Positions 24,936 through 36,238 of a DNA stretch of 64,000 bases are shown in pieces. Source of the stretch: an uncultured Bacteroidales bacterium (GTDB lineage: Bacteria; Bacteroidota; Bacteroidia; Bacteroidales; Paludibacteraceae). The position numbers were made by a program, and so were the translations under genes. The notes beneath the pieces are model-generated. The model did not search any database. It worked only from the letters and a program-made list of their open reading frames with translations, and was not told the origin of the DNA. The stretch lies in NCBI GenBank assembly GCA_902800525.1, contig CADCEV010000014.1:25122-89121 (forward strand), given 5' to 3'. Each line of letters opens with the position of its first letter. Position 1 is the first letter of the stretch.

Positions 24936-26312
24936 ATGGATAAACAAACGCAAGCTTATGTGGACGCTTTCATGGCGGACCTTATTAAGAAAAACCCCGG
25001 TGAGAATGAGTTTCACCAAGCTGTCAAAGAAGTAGTGGAATCGGTTGCTCCGATGATCATGGCATACCCGTATCTGCGCGAGCAGAAAGTGATGGAACGC
25101 ATCGTTGAACCGGAACGTGTGATCATGTTCCGTGTGCCTTGGATGGATGATCAGGGCGAAGTGCAGATCAACCGCGGTTTCCGCGTGCAGATGAACTCTG
25201 CCATCGGTCCGTACAAAGGCGGTATCCGTTTCCATGCGTCTGTTAACCTCTCCATCATGAAGTTCTTAGCGTTCGAGCAGACCTTCAAAAACGCACTCAC
25301 AACCCTGCCGATGGGCGGAGCAAAAGGCGGATCGGACTTCTCGCCGCGCGGCAAATCGGACGCCGAAGTGATGCGGTTCTGTCAATCTTTCATGACCGAA
25401 CTCCAGCGTCATATCGGAGCGGACACGGATGTGCCGGCCGGTGACATCGGCGTCGGCGGACGCGAGATCGGCTATATGTTTGGTCAGTACAAGCGTCTCC
25501 GCGATGAGTTCACGGGCACGCTGACCGGAAAAGGTCAGATGTGGGGCGGTTCGCTCATGCGTCCTGAAGCTACCGGTTACGGTGCTTGCTATTTCGCAGA
25601 GGCCATGTTGGCTACCCGCGGATTGTCCTTCGAAGGCAAAAAAGTCTGCATCTCCGGAGCAGGAAACGTAGCGCAGTTTGCCGCACAAAAAGCAACCCGT
25701 CTTGGCGCGAAAGTGCTCACTATGTCCGATTCCAACGGGTTTATTTACGACGAAGAAGGACTCAACGAAGAGAAACTCGCGTATATCTTTGAACTCAAAA
25801 ACGTCCGTCGCGGACGCATCAAAGAGTACGTCACCAAATACCCGCAGGCTAAATATTTTGAGAACGAGCGTCCTTGGTCTATCCCCTGTGACATCGCGAT
25901 GCCGTGTGCTACCCAGAACGAGATCGAGAAAGCCGATGCTGAGAAACTGATGGCGAACGGCTGTTTCTGTGTCTGCGAGGGTGCGAACATGCCTTCCACG
26001 CCGGAAGCTATCGCTATCTTCCAGGCCGCTAAGATCCTCTATAGCCCGGGCAAAGCATCCAATGCCGGCGGTGTAGCTACATCCGGCCTTGAAATGACCC
26101 AGAACTCAATGCGTCTCAAATGGACTGCCGAAGAAGTGGATCAGCGTCTCCGCACAATCATGGCGGACATACACGCAGCCTGCCTCAAATACGGAACTGA
26201 AGAGAACAACCTCGGACCGGACGGCAAACCATACATCAACTATGTCAAAGGTGCCAACATTGCAGGTTTCATGAAAGTAGCCAACGCGATGGTCGAGCAG
26301 GGTTTAGTCTGA
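24936..26312 (+). CDS. gdhA: Glutamate dehydrogenase, hexameric NADP type
   Basis: Converts 2-oxoglutarate and ammonia to glutamate, the main ammonia entry in many Bacteroidales. 458 aa from the ATG at 24936, after the promoter. Active-site region GPYKGGIRFHASVNLSIMKF, then LPMGGAKGGSDFSPRGKSD with the catalytic Lys, DVPAGDIGVGGREIGYM, and the Rossmann loop GAGNVAQFAAQKA. The C-terminus ending AMVEQGLV is normal. Monocistronic by layout; an 11-nt repeat array follows. Confidence 0.95.
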   Translation: MDKQTQAYVDAFMADLIKKNPGENEFHQAVKEVVESVAPMIMAYPYLREQKVMERIVEPERVIMFRVPWMDDQGEVQINRGFRVQMNSAIGPYKGGIRFHASVNLSIMKFLAFEQTFKNALTTLPMGGAKGGSDFSPRGKSDAEVMRFCQSFMTELQRHIGADTDVPAGDIGVGGREIGYMFGQYKRLRDEFTGTLTGKGQMWGGSLMRPEATGYGACYFAEAMLATRGLSFEGKKVCISGAGNVAQFAAQKATRLGAKVLTMSDSNGFIYDEEGLNEEKLAYIFELKNVRRGRIKEYVTKYPQAKYFENERPWSIPCDIAMPCATQNEIEKADAEKLMANGCFCVCEGANMPSTPEAIAIFQAAKILYSPGKASNAGGVATSGLEMTQNSMRLKWTAEEVDQRLRTIMADIHAACLKYGTEENNLGPDGKPYINYVKGANIAGFMKVANAMVEQGLV

Positions 26313-26339
26313 TAAACAGCAGGTATTTCGCTGTTGAAC

Positions 26340-26394
26340 ACGTAAACGAGACGTAAACGAGACGTAAACGAGTCGAAAACGAGACGTAAACGAG
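26340..26394. repeat. 11-nt tandem repeat, five units
   Basis: Unit acgtaaacgag at 26340, 26351, 26362 and 26384, with one variant tcgaaaacgag at 26373. It fills the gap between gdhA and the next gene, ending 22 nt before its start codon. Confidence 0.9.
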
Positions 26395-26415
26395 TAGGTG
26401 GAAAATCGGAAGAAT

Positions 26416-29367
26416 ATGCAGGTGAATAACTACACATCCTTAATGGAGAAGCGCGTCAAGCGAATACTCCTTGTGTGCAACAACTACGATAGTTTTGCAC
26501 TCGAGGAGGACGGTCGTATTGACGTGCAGATCGCGCAGGAATACGCCGAACTGAACCTCTCTAATCCGCCGTCTATCACGCGTGCAGAAACGACCAGAGA
26601 AGCGCTTTCCATCATTGAGGAACGCAAAGCGGCAAAGAAACTGCCGTTTGACCTCATCCTCACCATGTACAGCGTGGGCGAACTCGATGTCTTTGATTTT
26701 GCCAAAGAGGCAAAAAGCCGAATGACCGAATGTCCGATTGTCTTGCTTTCGTCGTTCAGCAAGGAGATTTATAACCGCATCGAGCAACACGACCGCTCGG
26801 ACATCGATTATTTCTTCAACTGGAATAACTCCACGGACCTTATCATCGCCATCATCAAACTGATAGAAGACCGCCTCAATGCGGAACACGATATCCTCGT
26901 TGAGGGTGTCCGCGCGATTATGCTGGTCGAAGACTCCGTGCGTTATTACTCTACGTACCTGCCGCTTCTCTACAAACTGGTTCTTCACCAAAACGCCATT
27001 GCTATCCGCGATGCGCTCAACGAGAAACAGCAGTTGCTCCGTAAACGGGCAAGACCCAAAGTGCTCATGGCTACCTGTTACGACGAGGCGGTGGAACTGT
27101 ACAACCGTTTCGGCTCGAACATGATAGGCGTCATCTCCGATGTGGGATTTGTGATCCATAAAGGCGAACCCTCCTCTATGGAAAAATTGGACGCCGGCGT
27201 TGATTTATGCCGGTTAATCCGGGAAAATAACCCCACAATGCCGTTCCTTATGCAATCTTCACAGGAGTCTATGCGCTCTACGGCGCGCAAACTGAATGTC
27301 GGCTTTGTGGTCAAGAAATCCAAAACCCTCTCGCAAGATGTGAGCGATTACATTGAGCAGGAGTTTGGTTTCGGCGATTTCATCGCCCGTGATCCGAGGA
27401 CCGGCAAAGAGATAGCCCGCGCTTCCGACCTCGAAGGCTTCGAACGTATTATTTCTTCGATTTCATCGGCTGCTTTCAGGCGCCTGAGTGATAATAACTA
27501 CCTCTCCAAATGGCTTTTTGCCCGCGGTCTCTTCTCGGTCGGAAGACCTGTGAGCGCACTCAAGATACAAGACGAAGCGGACATCGAAAATATCCGTCAG
27601 ACCAATATCCGTCTCATTCACGACTACCGCATCAACCAGGCACTCGGCGTGGTTGCCAAATACGCGCCGGAAACGTATAACAATACGATTTGGTTCTCGC
27701 GTTGCGGGAATGGAGCTATGGGCGGAAAGGGTAGAGGACTCGCTTTCCTCAACCATATGTTGCAGAAACATGACCTCTACGATCATTGGCAGGACTTGCG
27801 TGTCTTAGTGCCGCGCACGATGGTTATTACTACCGATTATTTCGACCAATTCATCCATGACAATGGACTTCAATACGTCATCAATTCGGACTTGACCGAC
27901 GAAGAACTGCTCTCGGAATTTGTGGCGGCGATGTTACCGATGGAGTTGCGCGACGCTTTGCGCCATTTCATCCGTGTCACCAACAGACCGTTAGCTATAC
28001 GTTCGTCCTCCAAACTGGAAGATTCATATTATCAGCCCTTTGCAGGAGTTTATAGCACGTATATGATCCCGCACACGGAGAATGAAGACCAGCAACTCAG
28101 AATGCTCTCCAAGGCAATCAAATCCGTTTATGCTTCCGTCTATTTTGCGGCTTCACGTGGTTACATCATCTCCACAGGCAATGTGCCTTCCGAAGAAAAA
28201 ATGGCAATCGTTCTCCAGGAAGTATGCGGTGAAACCGAAGGAAATTACTATTTCCCTGTCATCTCCGGCGTAGCACGAAGCATCAATTTCTACCCGGTGG
28301 GCAAAGAGAAACCCGAAGATGGCATCGTCAAGATCGCTTATGGTCTCGGCAAAGCCGTGGTGGATGGCGAACAAGTGCTCCGTTTCTCGCCCAAATACCC
28401 GAAGAACGTCATGCAGACTTCTACGGTCGATCTGGCGATGCGCGAAACACAGCAATCCATGTTAGCTCTCTCCCTCAGTCCTGAGAAATTCAAGACATCC
28501 ATTGACGATGCCGTCAATTTGGAACGCATTCCGATTCATGAGTGCGGGCAGTTTGAATCCCTCAAACTCATCGCTTCCACGTACGACCGCGAGAATATGC
28601 GCATCGTGGACTCATGTTATCCCGATGGACCGCGTATCGTCACCTTTGCCCCGCAACTGAAGTTCAACACGTTCCCCTTGGCGGATATTATCCAACACCT
28701 ATTAGACATCGCGCGCGAGGAGATTAAAACGCCCGTGGAGATAGAATTCGCCGTGAACTTGGAGCACGAACCGCAAATCTTCCATGTTTTGCAGATTCGT
28801 CCCATTTCAGCAGACAGTTTGACCGCAAAGGTGGAATGGGAAAAAGTCGATGAAACCGGAGCTTTCTTGCGTTCCGGCAATGCACTCGGCGTCGGTAAAA
28901 CGGAAGATGTAACCGACATCATCTATCTCCGCAAAGAAGCCTTCAACGTCCTGCGGACACAGGAAATGGCGGCTACCTTGCGCGAATGGAACAACAAAAT
29001 GCGTCAGGAAGGACGCCAATACCTCTTGATCGGTTACGGCCGTTGGGGATCACAGATTCCGACACTCGGTGTGCCGGTTCAATGGGGAGACATCAGTGAG
29101 GCAAAAGCTATCGCCGAATGCTCCTTGCCCGATTTCCGCATCGAACCATCACAAGGCTCGCATTTCTTCCAGAATATGACCTCTTTCAACGTCGGTTACA
29201 TAAACGTGGATCCCTGGGCGCGTCCTCTGACCGACGAATACGATCAAACCATCCTCGATGCCCTTCCGGCAATCGGAGAAACAGAACTAATCCGCCATGT
29301 GCGCCTTTCCAAACCCTTGGAAATGTACATCGACGGCTTTGCTAACAAAGCACTCATAAAACTATAA
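26416..29367 (+). CDS. Receiver-like / PEP-pyruvate-binding (ATP-grasp) fusion protein
   Basis: 983 aa from the ATG at 26416; an upstream GTG at 26398 would add six codons. Two receiver-like domains come first. The second looks more complete: acidic pair in LVEDS near 170, candidate phospho-acceptor in VISDVGF near 240 and Lys in FVVKKSK near 298. The rest is like the ATP-grasp N-terminal part of pyruvate phosphate dikinase and PEP synthase ([20 protein letters not shown] near 528, VLQIRPIS near 792). The phospho-His swivel domain and the PEP-binding barrel are not seen, so it is not a complete PPDK. Bacteroidales carry such proteins; the role is unknown, perhaps energy or redox signalling. 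Confidence 0.75.
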   Translation: MQVNNYTSLMEKRVKRILLVCNNYDSFALEEDGRIDVQIAQEYAELNLSNPPSITRAETTREALSIIEERKAAKKLPFDLILTMYSVGELDVFDFAKEAKSRMTECPIVLLSSFSKEIYNRIEQHDRSDIDYFFNWNNSTDLIIAIIKLIEDRLNAEHDILVEGVRAIMLVEDSVRYYSTYLPLLYKLVLHQNAIAIRDALNEKQQLLRKRARPKVLMATCYDEAVELYNRFGSNMIGVISDVGFVIHKGEPSSMEKLDAGVDLCRLIRENNPTMPFLMQSSQESMRSTARKLNVGFVVKKSKTLSQDVSDYIEQEFGFGDFIARDPRTGKEIARASDLEGFERIISSISSAAFRRLSDNNYLSKWLFARGLFSVGRPVSALKIQDEADIENIRQTNIRLIHDYRINQALGVVAKYAPETYNNTIWFSRCGNGAMGGKGRGLAFLNHMLQKHDLYDHWQDLRVLVPRTMVITTDYFDQFIHDNGLQYVINSDLTDEELLSEFVAAMLPMELRDALRHFIRVTNRPLAIRSSSKLEDSYYQPFAGVYSTYMIPHTENEDQQLRMLSKAIKSVYASVYFAASRGYIISTGNVPSEEKMAIVLQEVCGETEGNYYFPVISGVARSINFYPVGKEKPEDGIVKIAYGLGKAVVDGEQVLRFSPKYPKNVMQTSTVDLAMRETQQSMLALSLSPEKFKTSIDDAVNLERIPIHECGQFESLKLIASTYDRENMRIVDSCYPDGPRIVTFAPQLKFNTFPLADIIQHLLDIAREEIKTPVEIEFAVNLEHEPQIFHVLQIRPISADSLTAKVEWEKVDETGAFLRSGNALGVGKTEDVTDIIYLRKEAFNVLRTQEMAATLREWNNKMRQEGRQYLLIGYGRWGSQIPTLGVPVQWGDISEAKAIAECSLPDFRIEPSQGSHFFQNMTSFNVGYINVDPWARPLTDEYDQTILDALPAIGETELIRHVRLSKPLEMYIDGFANKALIKL

Positions 29368-29387
29368 ACTCACAACTAGACGACTTC

Positions 29388-29419
29388 TATCAACTATCAA
29401 CTATCAACTATTAACTATA
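29388..29419. repeat. 7-nt micro-repeat before the flavoprotein gene
   Basis: Units ctatcaa three times, then ctattaa and ctataat, running up to the ATG at 29420. Confidence 0.85.
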
Positions 29420-30997
29420 ATGACAAACACCTCAAAAAAGAAAATCGCACTCATTGCCGGAGCGGGACCTGCTGGTCTGACGGCGGCATATGAATTACTC
29501 AAACAAGCGGATGTCATGCCAATTGTGTGTGAGAAAACAGATGCCATCGGTGGCATCTCTCAAACGGTGCAATATCATGGCAACCGAATGGATATAGGAG
29601 GACATCGTTTCTTCTCCAAGAGCGACCGGGTAATGAACTGGTGGCAGGAGGTGATGCCGCTTCAAGCCAAACCGTCCAAAGATGATATTTTGCTCAACGA
29701 GACGGAGAAAGCCTTTGCACCTCAAGGACCCGATCCAGAGAAAGAAGACCGTACGATGTTGCTCCGCAGAAGAGTAAGCCGCATTTTCTTTCTCCGCAAG
29801 TTCTTCGATTACCCTATCTCAATGAAGAAAGAGACCTTCCTCAATATGGGATTCGTGCGAATGATGCGTGCAGGATTCGGCTATTTATGGGCGTGTGTGC
29901 ATAAACTGCCGGAGACTTCGCTGGAGAATTTCTATATCAACCGCTTCGGAAGACCTCTGTATGAGATGTTCTTCGAGGATTATACCACCAAAGTGTGGGG
30001 CGTGCATCCTTCCAAATTAGGAGCGGACTGGGGTAGCCAGCGTGTCAAAGGGCTCTCTATTCTGGCTGTCCTCAAAGATATGTGGCGTAAGAATTTCGGC
30101 AAACAGGACAGCAAAGAGGTCGAGACTTCGCTCATTGAGCAGTTCATCTATCCCAAATACGGACCCGGACAGTTGTGGGAGATCGTAGCGAAAGAGGTAG
30201 AGCAAATGGGCGGACAAGTGTTGATGCAAACGTCCGTTAGCGGAGTGAATATAAAAGACGGTAAAGTGGTCAGCGTAACTGTCACTAAATCAGATGGTAC
30301 AACCGAAGAGATTGCTTGCGATTATTTCCTCTCTACGATGCCGATTAAGGATTTGATCCCGGCGCTTAAAGGCATTGAAGTACCGGCTAACGTGTCTAAA
30401 ATTGCCGCCGAATTGCCTTATCGCGATTTCATTACCGTGGGGCTGCTCGTCAATAAGATGAAGATCAAGAACGAGACCAAACTCCGTACATATGCAGAAC
30501 GAGTGCCCGATACATGGATCTATATCCAGGAGCGCGATGTCAAAATCGGTCGTTTGCAGGTCTTCAATAACTGGTCTCCCTATCTCGTCAAGGACTACGA
30601 GAACACGATGTGGATCGGTTTGGAGTATTTCTGCACGGAAGGCGACGAGTTATGGAATATGCCGTCCGATGAGTTTATTAAGATGGCGAAAAGTGAATTG
30701 GCTAAGATTGACATCATTGACGAAGACGCGGTGCTTGATGCCTGCCATGTGAAGATTCAGAAAGCGTACCCGGCTTATTTCGGCACGTATTATCAATTGG
30801 ACGAGGTCAAAAACTTCCTCAACACGGTTTCCAACCTCTTCTGTTTGGGACGTAACGGACAACACCGCTATAATAATATGGACCACTCAATGATGACCGC
30901 TTTTGAAACGGTGGATCTCATCAAACGCGGTGCAATCAATGATAAATCAACGATTTGGAATGTAAACACGGAGACCGAATATCATGAAAGCAAATAA
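29420..30997 (+). CDS. NAD(P)/FAD-dependent oxidoreductase (UGM/protoporphyrinogen-oxidase-like)
   Basis: 525 aa flavoprotein. The N-terminal FAD loop [16 protein letters not shown] (residues 14-29) and [20 protein letters not shown] are typical of the amino-oxidase/UDP-galactopyranose-mutase-like fold. [20 protein letters not shown] near the C-terminus is the second FAD-contact region. Homologues often sit with prenyl-linked sugar genes. Here its stop overlaps the start of a GT39-like membrane protein by 14 nt, and a GtrA gene follows. Likely modifies a lipid-linked sugar or polyprenyl substrate; substrate not determined. Confidence 0.8.
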   Translation: MTNTSKKKIALIAGAGPAGLTAAYELLKQADVMPIVCEKTDAIGGISQTVQYHGNRMDIGGHRFFSKSDRVMNWWQEVMPLQAKPSKDDILLNETEKAFAPQGPDPEKEDRTMLLRRRVSRIFFLRKFFDYPISMKKETFLNMGFVRMMRAGFGYLWACVHKLPETSLENFYINRFGRPLYEMFFEDYTTKVWGVHPSKLGADWGSQRVKGLSILAVLKDMWRKNFGKQDSKEVETSLIEQFIYPKYGPGQLWEIVAKEVEQMGGQVLMQTSVSGVNIKDGKVVSVTVTKSDGTTEEIACDYFLSTMPIKDLIPALKGIEVPANVSKIAAELPYRDFITVGLLVNKMKIKNETKLRTYAERVPDTWIYIQERDVKIGRLQVFNNWSPYLVKDYENTMWIGLEYFCTEGDELWNMPSDEFIKMAKSELAKIDIIDEDAVLDACHVKIQKAYPAYFGTYYQLDEVKNFLNTVSNLFCLGRNGQHRYNNMDHSMMTAFETVDLIKRGAINDKSTIWNVNTETEYHESK

Positions 30998-32561
30998 AAC
31001 GATCATTGCCGTTTGCTGCGGCGTATTGGCAATCATTTGGGGTATATTGGCGGCAAAGACCTTTAACCCCAAACCGGATCTGAACGGAGATAATATCAAT
31101 TATTACATCTATGCCACCTCTCTGGCAACAGGTCATGGCTATAGCGACTTATCTACTCCGGATATAAAACCGACTACGAATTTCCCTCCGGGTTATCCTT
31201 TGTTGATGACGCCGTTGCGGATGATTACGGATAGCATCAAAGCGCAAAAATGGCTCAATGAGATTTTTGTACTTGCCGGTATAATACTCATTTTCTTTAC
31301 ATTACTGCAACTTGGCTTCCGCTGGGACGTCAGTTTCGTTGCTTCCGCCGCGGGATTATTTGCTCCCCGCTTATGGCATTTCTCCACGATGATGATGAGC
31401 GAAGCGTCGTTCTTCCTGACTTCGGCTTTCGTCTTTTACGCGCTCGCGCGTTATTTTGATAAGGAGCAGGAAAACTCTCCGTGGTACGCAGACTTGAAAC
31501 AGCCCTGGTTATGGGCAATGATTGCTGTCTTGGTACTCAATTATCATATTCGTACGCAAGGCTTGGCGTTAGTGGCAGGTGTGGGATTGCTGCTCCTCTT
31601 CAAAACCCGTTGGACGGCACTCGGAATGACCGTGGTGGGCTTTATTACTGGATGTCTGCCGTACATGTTGCGAAATCGGCTCTTGGGCTTGAATGGTAAC
31701 CGGTATATGGATACAATCATGCTCAAAAATCCTTTCCAACCCGATGCCGGTTCGTTGACGCTTGTAGAAGTAATCGAGCGCTTCTTCGAAACCCTCAAAA
31801 TGCTGATCTTCAATGCAATACCAAATACGATCTTCCCGTATCTGAACGTGAATTGTGATCAGCCGGAGTTCGGTTTCTGGATTTATGTTATCGGAGCTTT
31901 AGTCTTAGCGGCTATCCTAATCGGTTACTGGTCTATGGGCTCGCTCAGATGGGGACTAATCGGCTACTTGGCGGCGACATTAGGACTGATTTCAATCTTC
32001 TCAACACCCAGCGGAAACAGATATATTACATCCGTTCTGCCTTTGTTCTATGCCGGATTGATATGCGGTATTTGGCAGATTGCCGAGTGGATTTTAGCCA
32101 AACACTCCAAATGGCTTTTCACCGGCTGTGCGCTCGTCCTTTGCTTGCTCTTTATTCCGGCAAAAGCAGGAATACAGGAAGAAATAACTATTTCCAAACA
32201 AAAATATCCCCTGCCTTATACCCAGTTCTTCTCTATGAGTAAGCAACTCAAAAAGAAAGTGCCGGCAGGAACGGTTGTTTGTAGTCGTAAACCGCAGCTC
32301 TTCTGGTTGGAGAGCGGTTTGCCGGGGGTGAACTATAAATATACGAAAGACGCACGGGAACTGATTGCCGGGCTTGTGCAGAATAGGGTAGATTATGTAG
32401 TCTTGGACGCGCTGGGATACGGCTCTACGCCGATGTACCTCTATCCCGCTATACAACAGTTCCCGCATCTCTTCCCCCAAGTGGTCATGTATTATGAAAA
32501 CACGCACATGTATCTCTTGTATTTTGATAGAGAGCGTGCTGCAACGGAATTGGAATTATGA
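30984..32561 (+). CDS. GT39/ArnT-like polytopic membrane protein
   Basis: 525 aa with about 10-12 hydrophobic helices and a C-terminal soluble domain (about 400-525). The first periplasmic loop contains [20 protein letters not shown], comparable to the catalytic Asp-containing loop of polyprenyl-phosphate-sugar-dependent (GT-C) transferases. [12 protein letters not shown] follows, as in dolichyl-phosphate-mannose mannosyltransferase relatives. Predicted to transfer a sugar from a lipid carrier in the inner membrane. It overlaps both neighbours (14 nt and 4 nt), which supports joint function. Confidence 0.75.
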   Translation: MKANKTIIAVCCGVLAIIWGILAAKTFNPKPDLNGDNINYYIYATSLATGHGYSDLSTPDIKPTTNFPPGYPLLMTPLRMITDSIKAQKWLNEIFVLAGIILIFFTLLQLGFRWDVSFVASAAGLFAPRLWHFSTMMMSEASFFLTSAFVFYALARYFDKEQENSPWYADLKQPWLWAMIAVLVLNYHIRTQGLALVAGVGLLLLFKTRWTALGMTVVGFITGCLPYMLRNRLLGLNGNRYMDTIMLKNPFQPDAGSLTLVEVIERFFETLKMLIFNAIPNTIFPYLNVNCDQPEFGFWIYVIGALVLAAILIGYWSMGSLRWGLIGYLAATLGLISIFSTPSGNRYITSVLPLFYAGLICGIWQIAEWILAKHSKWLFTGCALVLCLLFIPAKAGIQEEITISKQKYPLPYTQFFSMSKQLKKKVPAGTVVCSRKPQLFWLESGLPGVNYKYTKDARELIAGLVQNRVDYVVLDALGYGSTPMYLYPAIQQFPHLFPQVVMYYENTHMYLLYFDRERAATELEL

Positions 32562-32986
32562 TTAAGAAATGGATCCATACACTCTTTGTTGCGCCCACAT
32601 CTAACTGGATGCTTCAACTCTTCCGTTACGGATTTGTAGGCGGAGCGGCTTTTGTGGTCGATTATGGCACTCTGTTCGCGTTGACCCATTATGCCGGCGT
32701 ACCGTACTTGTGGTCCGCGGCTGTCGCGTTCATTCTGGGATTGGTAACAAACTACCTCATCAGTATCAGTTGGGTTTTTCAGCACAACGGCAAGATGCGC
32801 GTGTGGCAGGAGTTCCTCTTTTTTGCCATTATTGGTATTGTCGGATTACTCCTCAACGAACTGATTATGTATGTCGGAACAGACCTCTGTCATCTCCATT
32901 ACATGGTCTCCAAACTGGTATCTACGGCAATCGTGTTCTTTTGGAATTTCTTTGCCCGTAAATTCCTTATCTTCTCGAAATCATAG
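32558..32986 (+). CDS. GtrA-family membrane protein
   Basis: 142 aa, four hydrophobic helices, GtrA/PF04138 pattern: LFRYGFVGGAAFVVDYGTLF at 21-40, VTNYLISISWVFQ in the middle and FFWNFFARKFLIF at the end. GtrA proteins are thought to flip polyprenyl-phosphate-linked sugars. It starts in the last codons of the GT39-like gene (ATGA), and the three genes 29420-32986 look like one lipid-linked-sugar unit. Confidence 0.9.
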   Translation: MIKKWIHTLFVAPTSNWMLQLFRYGFVGGAAFVVDYGTLFALTHYAGVPYLWSAAVAFILGLVTNYLISISWVFQHNGKMRVWQEFLFFAIIGIVGLLLNELIMYVGTDLCHLHYMVSKLVSTAIVFFWNFFARKFLIFSKS

Positions 32987-32988
32987 AA

Positions 32989-33021
32989 TAATTTTTAATT
33001 TATAATTTTTAATTTATAATT
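32989..33021. repeat. 7-nt micro-repeat before the Na/Pi cotransporter
   Basis: Alternating units aattttt and aatttat, four or five in a row, ending 3 nt before the next ATG. Confidence 0.8.
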
Positions 33022-33024
33022 GCT

Positions 33025-34731
33025 ATGCAATTAGCTTTACAAATCATTACACTCATCGGTTCCGTAGCGATGCTCATGTACGGAATGAAAGTGATGAGTG
33101 AAGGCCTGCAAAAGATGGCAGGTAGTAAGTTGAGTAACGTGCTCGGCACGATGACCACAAATCGTGTTTCCGGTGTGTTAACAGGTGCTTTCATTACCGC
33201 CGCAGTTCAATCATCTACGGCTACCACGGTCATGACCGTGAGCTTCGTTTCGGCGGGTATTCTATCCCTGGCGCAAGCGATCTCGGTTATTATGGGTGCG
33301 AACATCGGTACAACGTTCACGGCCTGGATCATGGTATTGGGCGGCGGTTCGTTCGATCTCCGTCTCGTGGTGTATGCTACTATCGTCTTGGCGGTCGCTT
33401 TGATCTACACCAAGAAGAACGCGAACCTCGGTGATTTCCTCATCGGTCTCTCGCTGATGCTTCTTGGTCTTACTACCTTGAAGATCAATGCAACCGAGAT
33501 GCACCTTGACCAAATGACCCCGGTGCGCAACTTCTTCATCGCTACCTCTTCTTGGGGCTATGGCAGTTATTTCCTCTACTTGCTCGTCGGTGGTATTCTG
33601 ACCTTCGCGGTTCAATCGTCCGCGGCGATTATGGCTATCACCATGACCCTTTGTTCAACCCACGTCTTACCGATCGATATGGGTATCTCGCTCGTCTTGG
33701 GTGAGAACATCGGTACGACCATCACCTCGAATATCGTAGCTCTCTCGGCGTCGGTGCAAGCACGCCGTGCGGCGATGGCGCACTTGGTGTTCAACCTCTT
33801 CGGTGTCGTTTGGGTGCTTTGCGTCTTCCGTTGGTTTGTGGGAGGCGTGTGCGAAATCTGGGGCGTGGAATTCGAACCGGGTGTTCCTTCGGAGGTCTCG
33901 CCGGATAAACTGAACGCTGTCCTGGCTACTTTCCACACTACCTTCAACGTGACGAATACCCTGATTCTCATTTGGTTCGTTCCGCTCTTGGAGAAACTGG
34001 TGACGCTTATCATTCCTTCCAAACCCGAGCAGAAAGATACGGATAGCCAGCTGCGTTTCATCTCCGGTGGTCTTATGTCCACATCTGAGCTTTCTATCTT
34101 ACAGGCTTGGAAAGAGGTTCACGTCTTTGCTATCCGTACGCAGCGAATGGTGGGTATGATCCATGACCTCTATCACGAAGAAGATGATACCCAGTTCACA
34201 AAAATCTTCTCGCGTGTGGAAAAATATGAAGGTATATGCGACCGGATGGAATACGAAATAGCCCAATACCTCAATCAGGTAGCCGATGGTCGTCTTTCGG
34301 ATCAATCCAAACACGAGGTACACAAGATGCTCCGTATCGTCAGTGAGTTGGAGTCGGTCGGCGATGCCAACTTCAATCTCTCGCGCTACATCCGTCATAA
34401 GCACGATTCGCACATTCAATATACAGAGTATCAGGATAAGAATGTGGAGATGATGATGTACCTCCTCAACGGAGCAGAAGCAAAAATGGTTCAAGCCCTC
34501 GAGAAAGTGAATATCACCGAAGATGAGTTCATGGAAATGACCAATATGGAGAATGAAATCAATAACTTCCGCGATGAACTCAAAACCAAGAACATGCAGC
34601 ATATAACCGACAAGGAGTACGACTACACCACCGGTGTCAACTACATGGATATCATCCTTGAACTCGAGAAGATGGGCGACTACATCATCAATGTCGAAGA
34701 AGCGGTTTATGAGCATAAACATGACAAATAA
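33025..34731 (+). CDS. Na/Pi cotransporter (NptA-like) with PhoU-like tail
   Basis: 568 aa. Membrane part (about 1-320) has the two inverted QSS repeats of the family: AAVQSSTATTVMTVSFVSAG and FAVQSSAAIMAITMTL, each followed by a GANIGTT or GENIGTT motif. After the last helix a cytosolic alpha-helical domain (about 350-568) resembles PhoU, with coiled-coil-rich acidic helices. Imports or exports phosphate with sodium. The ATG at 33025 gives a signal-anchor-like first helix. Confidence 0.9.
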   Translation: MQLALQIITLIGSVAMLMYGMKVMSEGLQKMAGSKLSNVLGTMTTNRVSGVLTGAFITAAVQSSTATTVMTVSFVSAGILSLAQAISVIMGANIGTTFTAWIMVLGGGSFDLRLVVYATIVLAVALIYTKKNANLGDFLIGLSLMLLGLTTLKINATEMHLDQMTPVRNFFIATSSWGYGSYFLYLLVGGILTFAVQSSAAIMAITMTLCSTHVLPIDMGISLVLGENIGTTITSNIVALSASVQARRAAMAHLVFNLFGVVWVLCVFRWFVGGVCEIWGVEFEPGVPSEVSPDKLNAVLATFHTTFNVTNTLILIWFVPLLEKLVTLIIPSKPEQKDTDSQLRFISGGLMSTSELSILQAWKEVHVFAIRTQRMVGMIHDLYHEEDDTQFTKIFSRVEKYEGICDRMEYEIAQYLNQVADGRLSDQSKHEVHKMLRIVSELESVGDANFNLSRYIRHKHDSHIQYTEYQDKNVEMMMYLLNGAEAKMVQALEKVNITEDEFMEMTNMENEINNFRDELKTKNMQHITDKEYDYTTGVNYMDIILELEKMGDYIINVEEAVYEHKHDK

Positions 34732-34756
34732 TTAATCAACCAAAAACAACCAAAAA

Positions 34757-35446
34757 ATGAAAAATAACATTTTAGCGGGCGCATTGGTTGCGCTCGGACT
34801 GAGCCTCGCTGGCTTATTTATCTATTGTGGTATCAGCAAGTTTGCTGACAAGGATCGTGCCGTTACTGTCAAAGGTCTCAGCACGCGTGAAGTGGAAGCC
34901 GATTATGCCGTCTGGCCCCTCTCGTTTGGCTGGAATGGTAATGATCTGCCATCCTTGTATCAAACGCTCGGAACGGTTTCCGATAAGGTCAAACAACATC
35001 TGCTTGCCCTTGGTTTTGAGGAAGCGGATTTGCGTCAGGGACCTATCTCGGTGGATAATAACTGGGATAACTACTATGGAGAACGTCGTCCGGAGTATAA
35101 ATACACGCTCCGTACATCCATCATCGTTTCTACCGACAAAGTCAAACTCGTCATTGCAAGCCAAGGCAAAGAGGCGGATCTTCTCAAGCAGGGAATTATC
35201 GTCAATTCCAATAAGTGGGATCTCGATTATCAGTACAACGGTCTGCCGGAACTCAAGCCTGCTATGATTGAAGAGGCTACTCGTAACGCGCGTGCAGTAG
35301 CGCAGAAGTTCGCAGATGATGCACAATGCTCACTCGGGTCTATCCGTCGTGCGAGCCAAGGTCAGTTCTCTGTGGAGAACGACGAGTACCAGCCGTGGAT
35401 CAAACACGTCCGTGTTGTAACCACCGTTGATTACTATCTTGACTAA
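34757..35446 (+). CDS. SIMPL (DUF541) domain protein
   Basis: 229 aa with an N-terminal membrane anchor or signal (residues 5-25), then the SIMPL domain: TVKGLSTREVEADYAVWPLS at about 37-56, and VDYYLD at the end. SIMPL proteins are periplasmic or envelope-associated, of unclear role. It starts 25 nt after the cotransporter stop and its last 4 nt overlap the end of the convergent SDR gene. Confidence 0.85.
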   Translation: MKNNILAGALVALGLSLAGLFIYCGISKFADKDRAVTVKGLSTREVEADYAVWPLSFGWNGNDLPSLYQTLGTVSDKVKQHLLALGFEEADLRQGPISVDNNWDNYYGERRPEYKYTLRTSIIVSTDKVKLVIASQGKEADLLKQGIIVNSNKWDLDYQYNGLPELKPAMIEEATRNARAVAQKFADDAQCSLGSIRRASQGQFSVENDEYQPWIKHVRVVTTVDYYLD

Positions 35447-36237
35447 AACCATCCTAACCTGCGTATTAACCTTAACACGCAAGTCGGAATAAGCATAATG
35501 ATAAAGCACAATACCTGCCAGAATACGGTGGGTATTGTTGTTTTGCTTCGACCGTGGAAGAGTGCGCGAAGAGCGCGACGCGACAACATCTCCGGCGAAG
35601 CGATGATACCCAGACACTTACCGGCTTTTGTCACCCATTGGGGGATTGAGAATAACCCGGTATCTACTGCTCCCGGGCTGACATCCGTCACATATACCCC
35701 GTAAGGCTTCAGCTCGATATGAAGCGATTTCGTGAATGCGGCAAGGAAGGATTTCGTGCTGGCGTACGTCCCTAATCGTTGAGCCACAATGCGGCTCGTC
35801 ACGGAGCAGATATTCATAATATAGCCTTTCCGCCGGGCGCGCATTTCTTGCCCGAACAAATAACAAAGCATCGCCGGCGTGTACATATGCAGATTCATGA
35901 TTAACCCTGTAAAAGCCTCGCTGTCGTCTAAAATATCCTTGTCGTGATAAACGCCGGCATTGTTCACCAACACTTCGATCTCTATTTCTTCGAGTTTCGT
36001 GTACTCGTATAGCTCGCGCGCAGATCCCTGTTGGCCTAAATCCATCACAAGAGCGATAACTTCAATGCTACCTTCTTTCGACTTTTGACCTTCTTCTTTC
36101 AGCTCTTCTATACGTTCATGTATGGCCTCTACGTTACTTACAATCAGCAAGTTATAGCCCCTTTGAGCCAAACCTTTCGCTATCGCCAGACCTATTCCCG
36201 ACGATGCTCCTGTAACTAAAGCAAAATGTTCTTTCAT
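35443..36237 (-). CDS. Short-chain dehydrogenase/reductase
   Basis: 264 aa Rossmann-fold oxidoreductase. Cofactor loop TGASSGIG at 9-16, NNAG in the middle, catalytic-type Ser and Tyr-x-x-x-Lys in TYASTKSF. A C-terminal hydrophobic tail (about 235-258) may be a membrane anchor, as in enzymes acting on lipids or acyl compounds. Substrate unknown. The 5' side is a long micro-repeat region. Confidence 0.85.
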   Translation of the reverse strand: MKEHFALVTGASSGIGLAIAKGLAQRGYNLLIVSNVEAIHERIEELKEEGQKSKEGSIEVIALVMDLGQQGSARELYEYTKLEEIEIEVLVNNAGVYHDKDILDDSEAFTGLIMNLHMYTPAMLCYLFGQEMRARRKGYIMNICSVTSRIVAQRLGTYASTKSFLAAFTKSLHIELKPYGVYVTDVSPGAVDTGLFSIPQWVTKAGKCLGIIASPEMLSRRALRALFHGRSKTTIPTVFWQVLCFIIMLIPTCVLRLIRRLGWF

Positions 36238-36238
36238 A

